The notes under the pieces were generated by a model. That model ran no database searches, was not told where the DNA came from, and was given only the letters and a program-made list of their open reading frames with translations. From contig JAJJLU010000539.1 of NCBI GenBank assembly GCA_023807065.1, forward strand, positions 1 to 33,139: a stretch of 33,139 bases of DNA, in the 5' to 3' direction. This document shows, one piece after another, positions 10,192 to 19,863 of this stretch. The translations under genes were made by a program, and so were the position numbers. This DNA comes from Isotricha intestinalis. Its lineage: Eukaryota; Ciliophora; Litostomatea; Vestibuliferida; Isotrichidae. Numbering within the stretch: position 1 is the stretch's first letter; the number at the start of each line of letters is the position of its first letter.

Positions 10192-10495
10192 AATATTTAA
10201 TTTATTAAATTTCAAAAATTTAAAAATAAGTTAGATTTATATAATTTAGTATATTTAGTGAAAAAATTTTAAAAATTATCTTTTCAATATACAATAAAGT
10301 CTGAAATAATAAAATAATATTGATAAATATTAATATCTTTTTATTAAAATAAAGCAAATAATAATTCTCACTAATAAATTCAAGGAAATAAAACCTAATA
10401 ATTTAGTTTAATTATCTACAAAAATTACAATTATTTATTTATAAAATATTTAAATTTACAAAATAATATTTACAATCAAATTTCCTGATAAAATC
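10192..10495. other. Convergent 3' intergenic spacer
   Basis: A 304-base AT-rich gap between the 3' ends of the coiled-coil gene (+) and CAF1 (-). I see no reading frame, RNA gene or repeat in it; it should hold the two 3' untranslated regions. Confidence 0.7.
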
Positions 10496-11593
10496 TTACG
10501 AAACAAAATTATTATGATACCCAAACATCATCCCATTTCCCATATTATTCATCATCATTGGATTCATCATATTATAATTTCCATTTAAATGTTTATTTTT
10601 CGTAAATTGCATATTGGGAATATAAATAGGATTATTAACATTAAGTGCAGTTTGATTTAATAAAGTATTTTGTCCGTTAATATTGTTGTTAATTAGATTA
10701 TTATTTCTATTATTAACATTACCATTCATTAAATGAACATTATTAGAAAAAGAAACATAAGAAATAGTTTCATTATTATCTTCACCTTCACCAATGCCAT
10801 ATAATATATTTTCACAAGATTTTAATTCTTCAAAAGTAACTATTCCTTTATTTATTAAATTAAAAAAAGCCTCTGAAGTTACTAAAGAATCACTTCCTGC
10901 TTGATGAACATCACCGTTTCTTTCAATGTCTAAATATTGAATTAATTTATTTAATCCTCCTTTATATTGTTCTTTTCCATGAATTAAATATCTAATATCA
11001 TAAAATGAAGGAAAATAAAATTGTAATAAATCTATAAATTCTTTTTCTTCATTTGGTAAATTACAATTTAAAGCCAATCTCAACAAATAAGCAAAATCAG
11101 TGATTCCATGATAACTTATCCAATGAATATTATTATCTAATAATAAGCCACTAGTAATAAAATATTCAGCAAATAAATTATGAGGAATCCCTTTATTTTT
11201 TAATAAATCAAAATTTATTCCACTGTTTATTAAAAGAGATATTGAATCACTTGAATATTTATCTATTGAAGTATCAAATTTAAAATTAAATTGCCAAGTT
11301 GAAACATTTTCTGGATTTTCACCTTTAGAATTTGACAATGAAATTCCTAGTTGAATTATTTTTAAATTATTAACATTTTTTTCAATTGATCGATAATAAA
11401 AATCATTAGAATAAGTATCTAATTTATATACAATTCCTGGAAATTCTGTGTCCATTCCTATAAAATTATATTCATCTAAATATGATGATAAGTGTTTTAT
11501 TTCTTGAATAAAATTATCTGAGTATACTTCTATTAAAGTAGAATTTCGTTTTGATGAATTTGGTGAGGGAGAATTTAAATTATAAAAATTCAT
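10496..11593 (-). CDS. CAF1: CCR4-NOT deadenylase subunit CAF1/POP2 (CNOT7/8 family)
   Basis: This is a 365-residue DEDD-family 3'-5' exoribonuclease that shortens mRNA poly(A) tails in the cytoplasmic CCR4-NOT complex. Diagnostic motifs are in order: GMDTEFPG with the first catalytic Asp/Glu (about residues 45-52), LKIIQLGISLS, WQFNFKF, ITDFAYLLR with the second Asp (about 163), YFPSFYDIRYL, and HQAGSDSLVT with the catalytic His/Asp (about 234). All catalytic residues appear present. The C-terminal 90 residues are an Asn/Met-rich tail outside the conserved domain. The frame stays open upstream of 11593 but without another ATG, so MNFYNLNSPSP is the start. It is divergent from the Rab gene with about 300 bases between starts. 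Confidence 0.95.
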   Translation of the reverse strand: MNFYNLNSPSPNSSKRNSTLIEVYSDNFIQEIKHLSSYLDEYNFIGMDTEFPGIVYKLDTYSNDFYYRSIEKNVNNLKIIQLGISLSNSKGENPENVSTWQFNFKFDTSIDKYSSDSISLLINSGINFDLLKNKGIPHNLFAEYFITSGLLLDNNIHWISYHGITDFAYLLRLALNCNLPNEEKEFIDLLQFYFPSFYDIRYLIHGKEQYKGGLNKLIQYLDIERNGDVHQAGSDSLVTSEAFFNLINKGIVTFEELKSCENILYGIGEGEDNNETISYVSFSNNVHLMNGNVNNRNNNLINNNINGQNTLLNQTALNVNNPIYIPNMQFTKNKHLNGNYNMMNPMMMNNMGNGMMFGYHNNFVS

Positions 11594-11890
11594 TTTTTTT
11601 ATTTGTTTCTGATTTTTTTTAATTACAATATTAATATTTTTATGTATTTTAAACAATGTTTTATTATTAAAGTATAAAAATATTAAATTCGATTAAAATA
11701 AATATTTTTTTTATTTTATACTCTATTTTATTTTAGTCATTGAAGAAGCATTTCATTATGTTTTTAAATTTTTCTTTTTATCACATACATATCAAAAAAT
11801 AATGAAAACATTAAAAAAAATATATATAATAAAAAATAAAAATAAAATAAAATATTATTCCATTTAAATAATAATTATTTTCCCAAAAAA

Positions 11891-12554
11891 ATGTCAGGAG
11901 CAAATTACAATTACCTTTTTAAATTCATAATAATAGGAGATACATGTAAAAAAACTTAATAATAACACCTTAACAGTTGTAGGAAAATCTAATATATTAT
12001 CTCGATATAACTATGATAAATTTAATACAGAACATGAAATAACGATAGGTTGTGAATTTATGGCAAAAAATGTAAATATAAAGGATAGAAATATAAGAAT
12101 ACAAGTTTGGGACACAGCAGGACAAGAATCATATAGAGCAGTTACAAGAACATATTATAAAAATTCTGCTTGTGCTATTATTGTATATGATATAACTAAT
12201 AGAAAATCTTTTCAAGATTTAAAATATTGGTTAAATGAATGTAAAGATATGTGTTCTAAAGAAGTTTATATTGTTTTAGTTGGAAATAAAAATGACTTAG
12301 AAAGTCAAAGAGCTATTTCAAAAGATGAAGGAAAGAAATTTGCTGAAGAAAATAATTTGAAATTTTATGAAACTAGTGCTTTAAATGGGAATAATATTGA
12401 AGAATTGTTTGTTAATTCAGCTTCTGATTTAATTGATAAAATTGAAAGTGGAAATTGTAAAGTTGATTTAAATTCTATTGGAATTAAAATAGGGAAGATT
12501 CCTAATAAAGATTTAGAAGATAATTTAAGAAATCAAAAAAAAGGGTGTTGTTAA
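11891..12554 (+). CDS. Rab2: Rab2-like small GTPase, two exons
   Basis: Exon 1 (11891-11945) and exon 2 (11977-12554) join to 210 residues, the normal Rab2 length. It begins MSGANYNYLFKFIIIGDT, matching the Rab2 start (MAYAYLFKYIIIGDTG). Then come the P-loop, WDTAGQES (G3), GNKNDL (G4), ETSAL (G5, usually SAK), the Rab2-like GIKIG segment and the double-Cys end KKGCC for geranylgeranylation. Rab2 acts at the Golgi/ER interface and in late endocytic fusion. With the GT-AG splice as placed, the P-loop reads GDTFVGKS, with Phe where Rabs have Gly. The frame from the next in-frame ATG at 12060 would lack the P-loop, so the two-exon model is clearly preferable. Confidence 0.92.
11946..11976 (+). 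other. 31-base spliceosomal intron in the Rab gene
   Basis: It starts GTAAAAAAAC and ends CCTTAACAG. It has an in-frame stop and splits a codon after its first base. Removing it joins the Rab2 N-terminus (IIIGDT) to VGKS and restores the P-loop. Confidence 0.87.
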
Positions 12555-12696
12555 AATTAATCTTTTTTATTGTTATATTTATAATAATTAGATTAAAAAT
12601 AAAATGTTTTTCAATTAATAGATATTTTATTATAAATTTTTATATTATTAAAATACTTTTATTATATTTATTGTTCTATTATTTAAAACAAAAACA
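12555..12696. other. Short spacer downstream of Rab
   Basis: AT-rich Rab 3' region; nothing recognisable. Confidence 0.5.
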
Positions 12697-12960
12697 ATGA
12701 AATTATTTAGTTATCAATTATATAAACCAAAGTTAAATGATTCAAATGAAGATATTTTAAAGAAAATTAAAGACAGAGAATTTTAATTTTCTTTCTTTTA
12801 ATAATGATGAATATATCAAAAATTGCAATCAATAATAATATCGATTTAAATACTATAACAATAAAAATAAATTTTCACTTAGAAAAAAATTTATAAATAT
12901 AATAATTCATTCATTTAATAATGACATCACATATGTATTGATGATTATATTTTATTATTA
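12697..12960 (+). pseudogene. Probable decayed small gene of unknown family
   Basis: An ATG at 12697 opens 29 codons (MKLFSYQLYKPKLNDSNEDI...). The frame breaks at TAA 12784, after GAATTT. Shifting past one T in that T run gives a coding-like continuation, NFLSFNNDEYIKNCNQ, then two consecutive TAA codons, then YRFKYYNNKNKFSLRKKF. No intron with GT-AG ends explains the break. The composition (Asp, Glu, Lys, Cys, Tyr mixture) looks more like protein than the neighbouring spacer. I do not recognise the family. It may also be just a short orphan ORF followed by chance sequence. Confidence 0.4.
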
Positions 12961-13014
12961 AAATAAATTAAAATTTTAGAATTATTTTAAAATTCAAATA
13001 AAATTTAATATAAA

Positions 13015-15180
13015 ATGAAAAACAAGAAATCAATTAAATCAAAATCATTATCACCTACCCATATAAATTTAAACCAAAATAATAAAAATAATAATTCAAT
13101 TCAAAGAAATAAAAATAATTCAGAGAGTATAAATACAATTAATACATTAAATAAAATTTATTCAAGTGAAAAGGTATTACAAATAATTACTAAAAATAAA
13201 TATATAATACCATCAAAAAAAAAATTAGAAAGAAGAGTGAATAGACAATTTAATAGAACTTATACAAATGATGAAAATTTTTATAACATTAAAATAATAG
13301 ATGAAATAATATCTAACGAAACTACTCATATAGTTGCAGAATTTAAAGATTATTTAATTTCAGGAGATTATTCAGAATTCTTACAAAAATTATATACTTT
13401 ACAAGAAAGTAGAGAATGCTTACCTAAAATATTTGAATATTATGATTGTTGTTCTGTAATTTTTCCAAATTATGCTATTTTACCTGAAAATAAATATATT
13501 TATAAAAATATTCAAAAAAAACAAAGAGTAATTGATAATCAACAAGATTTAGAAGATAAACAAGAAAAAATACAACAAGGATTAATTAAAGTAAAAGATG
13601 ATATTACTCCTGTATTTACTACTTTAGCAATTGACTCAATTTTAGACCAAACCAATACAAGTGGAATAAAAGCTTTTTTTGGTTTAAAAGATTTAAATGA
13701 TAGTAATGAAAATATTAGTTTTAATAATATAATTAATAAAATTTCAAAAGCTGAAAATTATATTCAGAAAATATCTGATAGGAAAAATACAAATTGTACT
13801 TTGAAAAAAATGAAACAATCTGAAAAAAACAAATATGGAGTTACAATTAATTTAAAAATCAATCCTAAAATTAAAGGGAGAAATTATAATAGATATTTAG
13901 ATAGAGGTTATATTTCTTCATCAAGTAATAATAATCAAAAAAAAATAAATCCTCGATATAATAATATTAATAGTACTACTTCAAATGGAAAAAATACAAA
14001 AGTTTCTTCAACAACAATTGAAATGGATTCTAAAAATTTAAAAACTATGAATAGTAATATTAATAAAGAAAATAATACAATTTTTATTTCTAGTAATTCA
14101 AGAAATATAAATAATAAAAACAATTTAAAAAAACAAAATTTTGTTACCAAATTATTATCTTATAATAGTAAAGATTTTATAAAAAAAGTATTTAAAGAAA
14201 TAAATAAAAAAAATTCATGTAATTTAAATTTTAAAAAATCTTTAAAAAGAAATATAAAAATTTTTTCACCGATTGAAAAATCATCTTCAAAAACAAAAAT
14301 ATCTAATTCAATGAAAGATAATAAAAAATTATCAACATCATCATCATCTCCAGGTCATAAACATATCTTATCATATAATAGTAAGAAAAATGACTCAGTA
14401 TCAAAAATAGGAAAAATTCCTCATAATTCATATCAAAAAAGTTTATTATCATATAAAAGTAAGAGTAAAAGTAAAAGTAAAGATAAATGTGGTGATATAA
14501 AACATTCAAAAATTAAAGAAAATTTTATTCCTGCAACAGATAGAGATACTAGAAAAAATATTAAACCTGAATTAATGTTAATTTTAAATTCTAAATTTAA
14601 AAAAAAGAAAAAAATAAATGTAAATAAAAAAACTTCAATGTCACATATATTTAATAAAAAAAAATATAATTCTTCAAGTATAAACTCACAAGTTAATAAT
14701 AAGAATAAAGATAATAAAATAATGAATAAAAAATTTGGGAATAGGAATAAAAATAGTATTATTACTGGTGATAGTTTATTATTTAATACAAAAAATAATT
14801 TTAATAGTCCAAATAAAAATAGTAAATTAAATAATGGAATTTCTGGTTGTTTTTCTTTAAGTCCAAAAAGATCTCCAGATTATAATAAAATTTTAAAAAC
14901 AATGAATCATTTTCATTCAATTAGTACTTGTGAAGATGATAAAAATAAAATGAAAAATACAAAAAAAATTAAAAACAGTGTTTTTCCTAAAAAAGATATT
15001 AAGATAATTGAGATTAATGGTTTTAATAATTTATTACCAAATTCTAATTCAAATTCTAGAAATAGTTCTAATAGTGAAAGATTGATTTTTAATGAAGCTT
15101 TAAATAATAAAATAAGTAGAACAAATAGAAATAATAAAAATTTATATAGTAAAACTTATTTGGAAAAAAATTTTAAATAA
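13015..15180 (+). CDS. Unknown protein: conserved N-terminal domain, long Lys/Asn/Ser-rich tail
   Basis: The product has 721 residues. Residues about 60-230 look like a folded domain, with segments such as THIVAEFKDYLISGDYSEF, LPKIFEYYDCCSVIFPNY and YIYKNIQKKQRVIDNQQ. Similar wording occurs, as I recall, in uncharacterised ciliate proteins, but I cannot name a function. From about 270 to the end the chain is low in complexity and basic, with patches of Asn, Lys and Ser and no membrane segment. A short motif LSY(N/K)SK recurs three times in the tail (coded near 14155, 14370 and 14445). The strongly basic disordered tail could bind nucleic acid, microtubules or membranes; that is speculation. 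It converges on the PI-PLC gene with a 143-base gap. Confidence 0.78.
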   Translation: MKNKKSIKSKSLSPTHINLNQNNKNNNSIQRNKNNSESINTINTLNKIYSSEKVLQIITKNKYIIPSKKKLERRVNRQFNRTYTNDENFYNIKIIDEIISNETTHIVAEFKDYLISGDYSEFLQKLYTLQESRECLPKIFEYYDCCSVIFPNYAILPENKYIYKNIQKKQRVIDNQQDLEDKQEKIQQGLIKVKDDITPVFTTLAIDSILDQTNTSGIKAFFGLKDLNDSNENISFNNIINKISKAENYIQKISDRKNTNCTLKKMKQSEKNKYGVTINLKINPKIKGRNYNRYLDRGYISSSSNNNQKKINPRYNNINSTTSNGKNTKVSSTTIEMDSKNLKTMNSNINKENNTIFISSNSRNINNKNNLKKQNFVTKLLSYNSKDFIKKVFKEINKKNSCNLNFKKSLKRNIKIFSPIEKSSSKTKISNSMKDNKKLSTSSSSPGHKHILSYNSKKNDSVSKIGKIPHNSYQKSLLSYKSKSKSKSKDKCGDIKHSKIKENFIPATDRDTRKNIKPELMLILNSKFKKKKKINVNKKTSMSHIFNKKKYNSSSINSQVNNKNKDNKIMNKKFGNRNKNSIITGDSLLFNTKNNFNSPNKNSKLNNGISGCFSLSPKRSPDYNKILKTMNHFHSISTCEDDKNKMKNTKKIKNSVFPKKDIKIIEINGFNNLLPNSNSNSRNSSNSERLIFNEALNNKISRTNRNNKNLYSKTYLEKNFK

Positions 15181-15323
15181 TATTGTAAATAAAATATTTT
15201 TTACAGAGTAATAAAAGAAAATTAAGTTTTTTGTTAAATATAAATATTTAAATATATTGAAATTTGATTTTTTAAGTTTTTTAATTATAAAATAATATAT
15301 TTTCTAATAAAAATAAATAATCA

Positions 15324-17849
15324 TTAATTATTATTATTAATAATAGTATTATAATTTTTTGTTATTTTTGCAGTTAAGTAACTTTCTTTACATTCTATAC
15401 AATTTATATCATATAAAGGAATTTTTCTATAACCTTCTTTCATTATATTTACAGGAATTACACTTCTTCCAATTAATTCACTATCATAAAACAATTTTAA
15501 ATATATAAAACTCAAATCACTTTCATAAATATCAAAAACCATATTTTCATTAAAATTAAAACTTTGTTGTAACAAATTTCCATCAAAATTCCAATTAAAT
15601 TTCTTATTTTTTTCCATATCATTTTTACTTCCAATAATAAAACCTTCTAAAATTAATTTATTTTTTCCAAATTGAATTCCTTCTTTTTTAACTAATTTCT
15701 GAATACAAACCATACTAATTAATCTTAAAATTATATATACTTTAGGTTTATCATAATTTTCAATAAATAAACTCTCAGGAAGTAATTTTTTTGGTTTTAA
15801 AACATAACCAGAATTTCTATTATTCATAAAAAAAATTTTATTTAATAAAGTATAATCATCATTATTATTTTGAATATTAATAGCTGCAACTTGAGTTCCA
15901 GAAATCCAAATTTTTGGTAAATTATAATTAGCTGAAGCAAAAGATTCAGGATATGATTTTGTAAAAGAATTTATGTTAAATTTTATTATTTTTTCTCTTG
16001 ATTTAGGTTCATCTATATATTTTATTAATTTTGATGATTTTAAAGTTACCATTTCCCATGGTTGGTAATTTAATTCTTCTATATTATCTATATGGAACTT
16101 TGTTCCAAATATTCCTCTTATTTTATCTAAATCCTCTATTGATTCTTCTTCAACTATTTCATCTTCCTCTTCTTTATAATTTATATTCTTTTTCCTTGAT
16201 TTATATATTCTTTTTTTTTTTGAATTTAAATGTATTTTATGAATAAATTCTTTCATTGCTTGTTCCATTTGAATATTATTGATTTTTCTAATTCTAACAT
16301 CTTTCATATAAGAAGTATTATCATCATATTTAATTTCACTTCTTTTAATTTTATTATTATTTTCTTTTATTATTCTATGACCACTACATTTAATAATAAA
16401 TTTCCTTTTCAATTGTTCTAAAGTAGGATAATAATTAGGAGTATTATTTTGATCAATAATATATAAATCTATTAAAATCTCTTTAAATAATTTACTCATA
16501 ATTTTTTGATGATGTTCATCTAAATGATTTTCAATTGATAAAATAATAGGATAATCACTATTTACAAAACCAAATTTTTTTAATTGTAATAAAATATCAA
16601 TTAAATTAATTTCACCACAAAAAGTATATCCATGAGTAATAATAATATTATCATCATCTCCGTTATAACAATCTAATTCTACTAATCTATAACCTTCTAA
16701 AACACTAAAACCATACATTTCTGAAGTTGAATTTGATTTTATTTGATCTCCTGTTAAATAAGTATTATGTGTTGAATTTATGAAATAATCATTTAAAGGT
16801 CTTTTTTCATTTTGTCTTTTATTTATTTCTATAAAATTTAAAATATTTGTTATATTCGAATGAAGAATTAAGAATAGTTCTTTAAAATTTATAGATAATT
16901 CTTCATTTAAATATCCTTTATTTATGTTATTTGAATAAATATCTTTTAAAATATTTTCTTTTTTTTCTTCTGGAATTTTTGATTTAAATTGAAGGATTAT
17001 TTCATATAATTCATTTAATGTTATTTCTTCTTTTTGTTCTTCTTTAAAAAATTTTAATAAATTTAAAGGTGAAATTTTTTTAAGATGTTCTTCAGGATTA
17101 TTTGGGTCTATATTATATTTATCAAAAATTTCTTCAATATAATAATCTTTCATATAATTTAATATGTAATTTCTAAATTCTTTTTTTTCAATAAAACCAC
17201 TTTTATCTTTATCTAAATTTGTAAAATCAGAATTAATTTCTTTAGAACTCATTCCTAAATTTAATTCATTACAAAAATTAGTAAAATCATCAATATCCCA
17301 ATGATTATCATAATCACTATCATAATAATTCCAAATTTTATTAATTCTTTTTTTCATTGAAGGATCATCAATAAAAATATAATTTTCAAATAAACCAATA
17401 ATTCCAGAAAGAAATAAATATAATTCCTCTTCTTTTTTAAAAAGAAAGTCATAAGAAATTTTATTAAAAACAATATGGCAAATTGCATTACTTAAAATTT
17501 TATAATCAGGATTATTTTCCATAAATAAATCAATATTAACATTTTTAGAATCAAAAGAAATTCCAAAAATATCAGTTAATCTTATAATTTCAATAGTATC
17601 ATCAATACTTACTAAAGTTAAATCTTCTTGATCTGGTTCAATTTGATAAATAAAATATATTGAACTTTCACCATTTTTTATTATCGTTGCTGTTATTCCA
17701 TATATTATTGTATTTAACCCTTTTTCTATATTAATTTCATAATTTCTTTCTAATAAAAAATCCTTTATTGTTGTTATCAAATTTAAATGTGTTAAATTAT
17801 ATCTTTTTTTATCTAAAGAATCTATTATACGTATTTGATGTGATTCCAT
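15324..17849 (-). CDS. Phosphoinositide-specific phospholipase C, delta-like
   Basis: The 841-residue enzyme has the full eukaryotic PI-PLC layout. An N-terminal PH-like region is followed by EF-hands (one clear loop DKDKSGFIEKKEF), then the catalytic X box (about 350-480) with catalytic His in INSTHNTYL and ITHGYT and substrate motif LVELDCYNGD. A charged linker with Glu/Asp runs follows, then the Y box starting QPWEMVTLKSSKL (about 598-700) with SFASANYNLPKIW, and a C-terminal C2 domain. It hydrolyses PIP2 to IP3 and diacylglycerol at the membrane, under calcium control. No SH2/SH3 or RasGEF parts are present, so it is delta/zeta-like. I start at MESHQIRI (17849): the longer in-frame ATG at 17921 adds 24 hydrophobic residues and lies beyond a likely intron. 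Confidence 0.95.
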   Translation of the reverse strand: MESHQIRIIDSLDKKRYNLTHLNLITTIKDFLLERNYEINIEKGLNTIIYGITATIIKNGESSIYFIYQIEPDQEDLTLVSIDDTIEIIRLTDIFGISFDSKNVNIDLFMENNPDYKILSNAICHIVFNKISYDFLFKKEEELYLFLSGIIGLFENYIFIDDPSMKKRINKIWNYYDSDYDNHWDIDDFTNFCNELNLGMSSKEINSDFTNLDKDKSGFIEKKEFRNYILNYMKDYYIEEIFDKYNIDPNNPEEHLKKISPLNLLKFFKEEQKEEITLNELYEIILQFKSKIPEEKKENILKDIYSNNINKGYLNEELSINFKELFLILHSNITNILNFIEINKRQNEKRPLNDYFINSTHNTYLTGDQIKSNSTSEMYGFSVLEGYRLVELDCYNGDDDNIIITHGYTFCGEINLIDILLQLKKFGFVNSDYPIILSIENHLDEHHQKIMSKLFKEILIDLYIIDQNNTPNYYPTLEQLKRKFIIKCSGHRIIKENNNKIKRSEIKYDDNTSYMKDVRIRKINNIQMEQAMKEFIHKIHLNSKKKRIYKSRKKNINYKEEEDEIVEEESIEDLDKIRGIFGTKFHIDNIEELNYQPWEMVTLKSSKLIKYIDEPKSREKIIKFNINSFTKSYPESFASANYNLPKIWISGTQVAAINIQNNNDDYTLLNKIFFMNNRNSGYVLKPKKLLPESLFIENYDKPKVYIILRLISMVCIQKLVKKEGIQFGKNKLILEGFIIGSKNDMEKNKKFNWNFDGNLLQQSFNFNENMVFDIYESDLSFIYLKLFYDSELIGRSVIPVNIMKEGYRKIPLYDINCIECKESYLTAKITKNYNTIINNNN

Positions 17850-17853
17850 TTTT

Positions 17854-17882
17854 CTGAAAAAAATAATTAAGTTTTTAATTAC
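17854..17882 (-). other. Candidate 29-base 5'UTR intron of the PI-PLC gene
   Basis: On the minus strand GTAATTAAAA...TTTTTTTCAG, 29 bases, ends four bases before the PLC ATG. It has good GT and polypyrimidine-CAG ends and the right size for this genome. Splicing would put the upstream ATG at 17921 out of frame with the enzyme. Confidence 0.4.
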
Positions 17883-18271
17883 ATTTATGTAAAATATATA
17901 TTTTATTATTTTATTATTCATTTTTTATTATAGTATTTTTTATCAATTATTTTTTACAATAAATATATAGATCTTTAATGGAAAAAAAGGATTCAATAAA
18001 TATTTAAAAGATTTTAAAATGATTTTTTTAAAATGCTTTAAAATGATTTTTTTAAAAAAATAAAAATGTAAAAAAAGAATTAAAATGTTTTAAGATAAAT
18101 TATTTAAAATATAAAGTCCCTTCAAATTAAGAATTATACCCAAGGAAATATTTACAAACTAAACCGCCTTTAATAAAAAGCTAAAAATTAATATTATATG
18201 TTTAAACATTTTATATATCAATTATAACCCAAATTTAATATTTACCTATACTTTAATAAATTAAAGCAAAT
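17883..18271. other. AT-rich spacer with short direct repeat
   Basis: Between the PLC start and the 3' end of the next minus-strand gene. Around 18012-18057 the motif TTAAAATGATTTTTTTAAAA occurs twice about 26 bases apart. No reading frame or RNA gene is visible. Confidence 0.55.
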
Positions 18272-18637
18272 TTAAAATTCATTATATTTTCTAATATCAA
18301 ATTTTTTCCTTGAAATTTTTTTTAACATATCAAGGATATATAATTTTCCTTCTACATTAATTTCTTCTTGATTTTCTTGAAGATATTCTTCTTCATCACT
18401 TGAATTTATATCAACTTCATTATCAGTTTCTTGATTTGAAATTGATTCAATAAAATAAATATGTTTTCTTTTTTCATTTCCTAATATTATCTTATTTGAT
18501 ACTCTTTTTTTGGAACATAAAATCAAAGGAGATGGTTGTATTTCTGGAATTTTTTTTGAAATTATTGGAGAATTTAATAAATCATTTATTTCATTAACAT
18601 TTTTTGTTTCTTCAAATATCTTTAAATTATTTGACAT
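18272..18637 (-). CDS. Small acidic protein of unknown function
   Basis: 121 residues with a clean ATG and TAA. The middle is acidic and probably disordered (DINSSDEEEYLQENQEE). The flanks are basic: SKKRVSNKIILGNEKRKH before it and LKKISRKKF near the end. No membrane segment, signal peptide or known domain is visible. The divergent partner starts only 105 bases away, so the two may share a control region. The SSDEEE stretch resembles a casein kinase 2 site. It is long enough and has balanced enough composition to be a real gene, but there is no homology to support it. Confidence 0.6.
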   Translation of the reverse strand: MSNNLKIFEETKNVNEINDLLNSPIISKKIPEIQPSPLILCSKKRVSNKIILGNEKRKHIYFIESISNQETDNEVDINSSDEEEYLQENQEEINVEGKLYILDMLKKISRKKFDIRKYNEF

Positions 18638-18742
18638 TAATATTAATTAATATAAAAAGCTAAGTCTAATATATAATTGGGAAACAAAATTATATTATTA
18701 TTTTTTAAATAATTTTTTTTTCTTCAAATAAACAAGAAAAAC

Positions 18743-19717
18743 ATGAATGAAGTAAAAGATAATAGAAATGAATATATCGAACAATTTCAAAGAGAAAAAG
18801 GGTTTTCTTCAAAATATAATTTTCAAAATACAAATATGGATAATAATATTAAAAGTGAAAGATGGAATGAATTATATAATTTGAATAAAATAAAGCAAGA
18901 TAAATTAAGAGAACAAATAGAGGAAAAAAAAAGGAAAGATGAAGAAGATTTGATTCATGAATGTACTTTTACTCCAAAAATAAATAAAAATTTAGGTTTT
19001 AGTGATAGTTTCTCAATTACTAATAATAATTATTCAAAAAATGATAGTACATATTATTTAGATTATTTCCAGAGACAAGAAATCTGGAATCAAAAAAAAC
19101 AAAATAAAATAAATATCTTATCAAAATCCTTAAATGATAAAAATATGAAAGAGTGTTATTTTTCTCCTGAAATAAATAAAGATAATTATTTAAATAAAAC
19201 AAAAATAAATTTGAAAACAATAAATATATTAGAAGATCCAGAATCTTATAATCAATATATTAAAAGACTTAAAAATAAAAGAAATATGGAAGAAATTAAA
19301 AAAAAAATAGAAAGATTAACTCCTGGATCTGGTTTGATTTGGGATAATAAGCCAAAAAAATTTAATTTAAAATATGATTATAGAAATCATTCTATTACTA
19401 ATAATCTTTTACCAAGAAGTAAAAGTAATAGTAATTTAAATTTAGAAAATCAAGATGATAATATAAATCTTATGAATTATAAAAATATTGATAAAAATGA
19501 TTATTATGAAAAAGTTTATTTAAAAAATAATTTTGATCCAAACTTTAATCTTTTTACTAATACAATTAATTTAGTTAATAATCATAAAGTTCGAAATAAT
19601 GTGAAAGAAATTGAAAACAATAATATATTTAATAAACCAATTGACTATAATAAAGCCATACAATTATTACATAATGAATTATATTCTTTTGATCTTTTAA
19701 AAGAAGAGAATTTTTGA
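18743..19717 (+). CDS. Unknown protein with repeated EC(T/Y)F(T/S)P(K/E)IN motif
   Basis: 324 residues. A charged helix with SERWNELYNLNKIKQDKLRE precedes the motif ECTFTPKIN (residues 73-81), and the related ECYFSPEIN follows at 137-145. Each motif comes after a Lys-rich helix. This helix-plus-CTFxPxIN arrangement is, as I recall, widespread in uncharacterised proteins of ciliates and other flagellated or ciliated protists, some linked to cilia or the cytoskeleton. The C-terminal half is Asn-rich. The gene ends at TGA (19715-19717), which matters for the genetic code of the organism: the frame then stays open for 22 AT-rich, non-coding-looking codons. It converges on the next coiled-coil gene. 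Confidence 0.72.
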   Translation: MNEVKDNRNEYIEQFQREKGFSSKYNFQNTNMDNNIKSERWNELYNLNKIKQDKLREQIEEKKRKDEEDLIHECTFTPKINKNLGFSDSFSITNNNYSKNDSTYYLDYFQRQEIWNQKKQNKINILSKSLNDKNMKECYFSPEINKDNYLNKTKINLKTINILEDPESYNQYIKRLKNKRNMEEIKKKIERLTPGSGLIWDNKPKKFNLKYDYRNHSITNNLLPRSKSNSNLNLENQDDNINLMNYKNIDKNDYYEKVYLKNNFDPNFNLFTNTINLVNNHKVRNNVKEIENNNIFNKPIDYNKAIQLLHNELYSFDLLKEENF

Positions 19718-19863
19718 AAAAAATTTATAAAAATAAATTCGTTTTTTTATTTATATCAAAAAATTAGTTTATTTAAAAGATAAACGAATTAAATTAATAA
19801 TCTTTTTGTGTATAAGAATTTTCAAATTTAATATTTATTATAATAAAAAACCAAATTCAATGA

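Noticed and set aside
18743..19783. TGA at 19715 as a sense codon extending the protein by 22 residues
   Set aside because: The extension is composed of AAA, TTT and ATA codons like neighbouring spacer DNA, and CDPK also ends properly at TGA.
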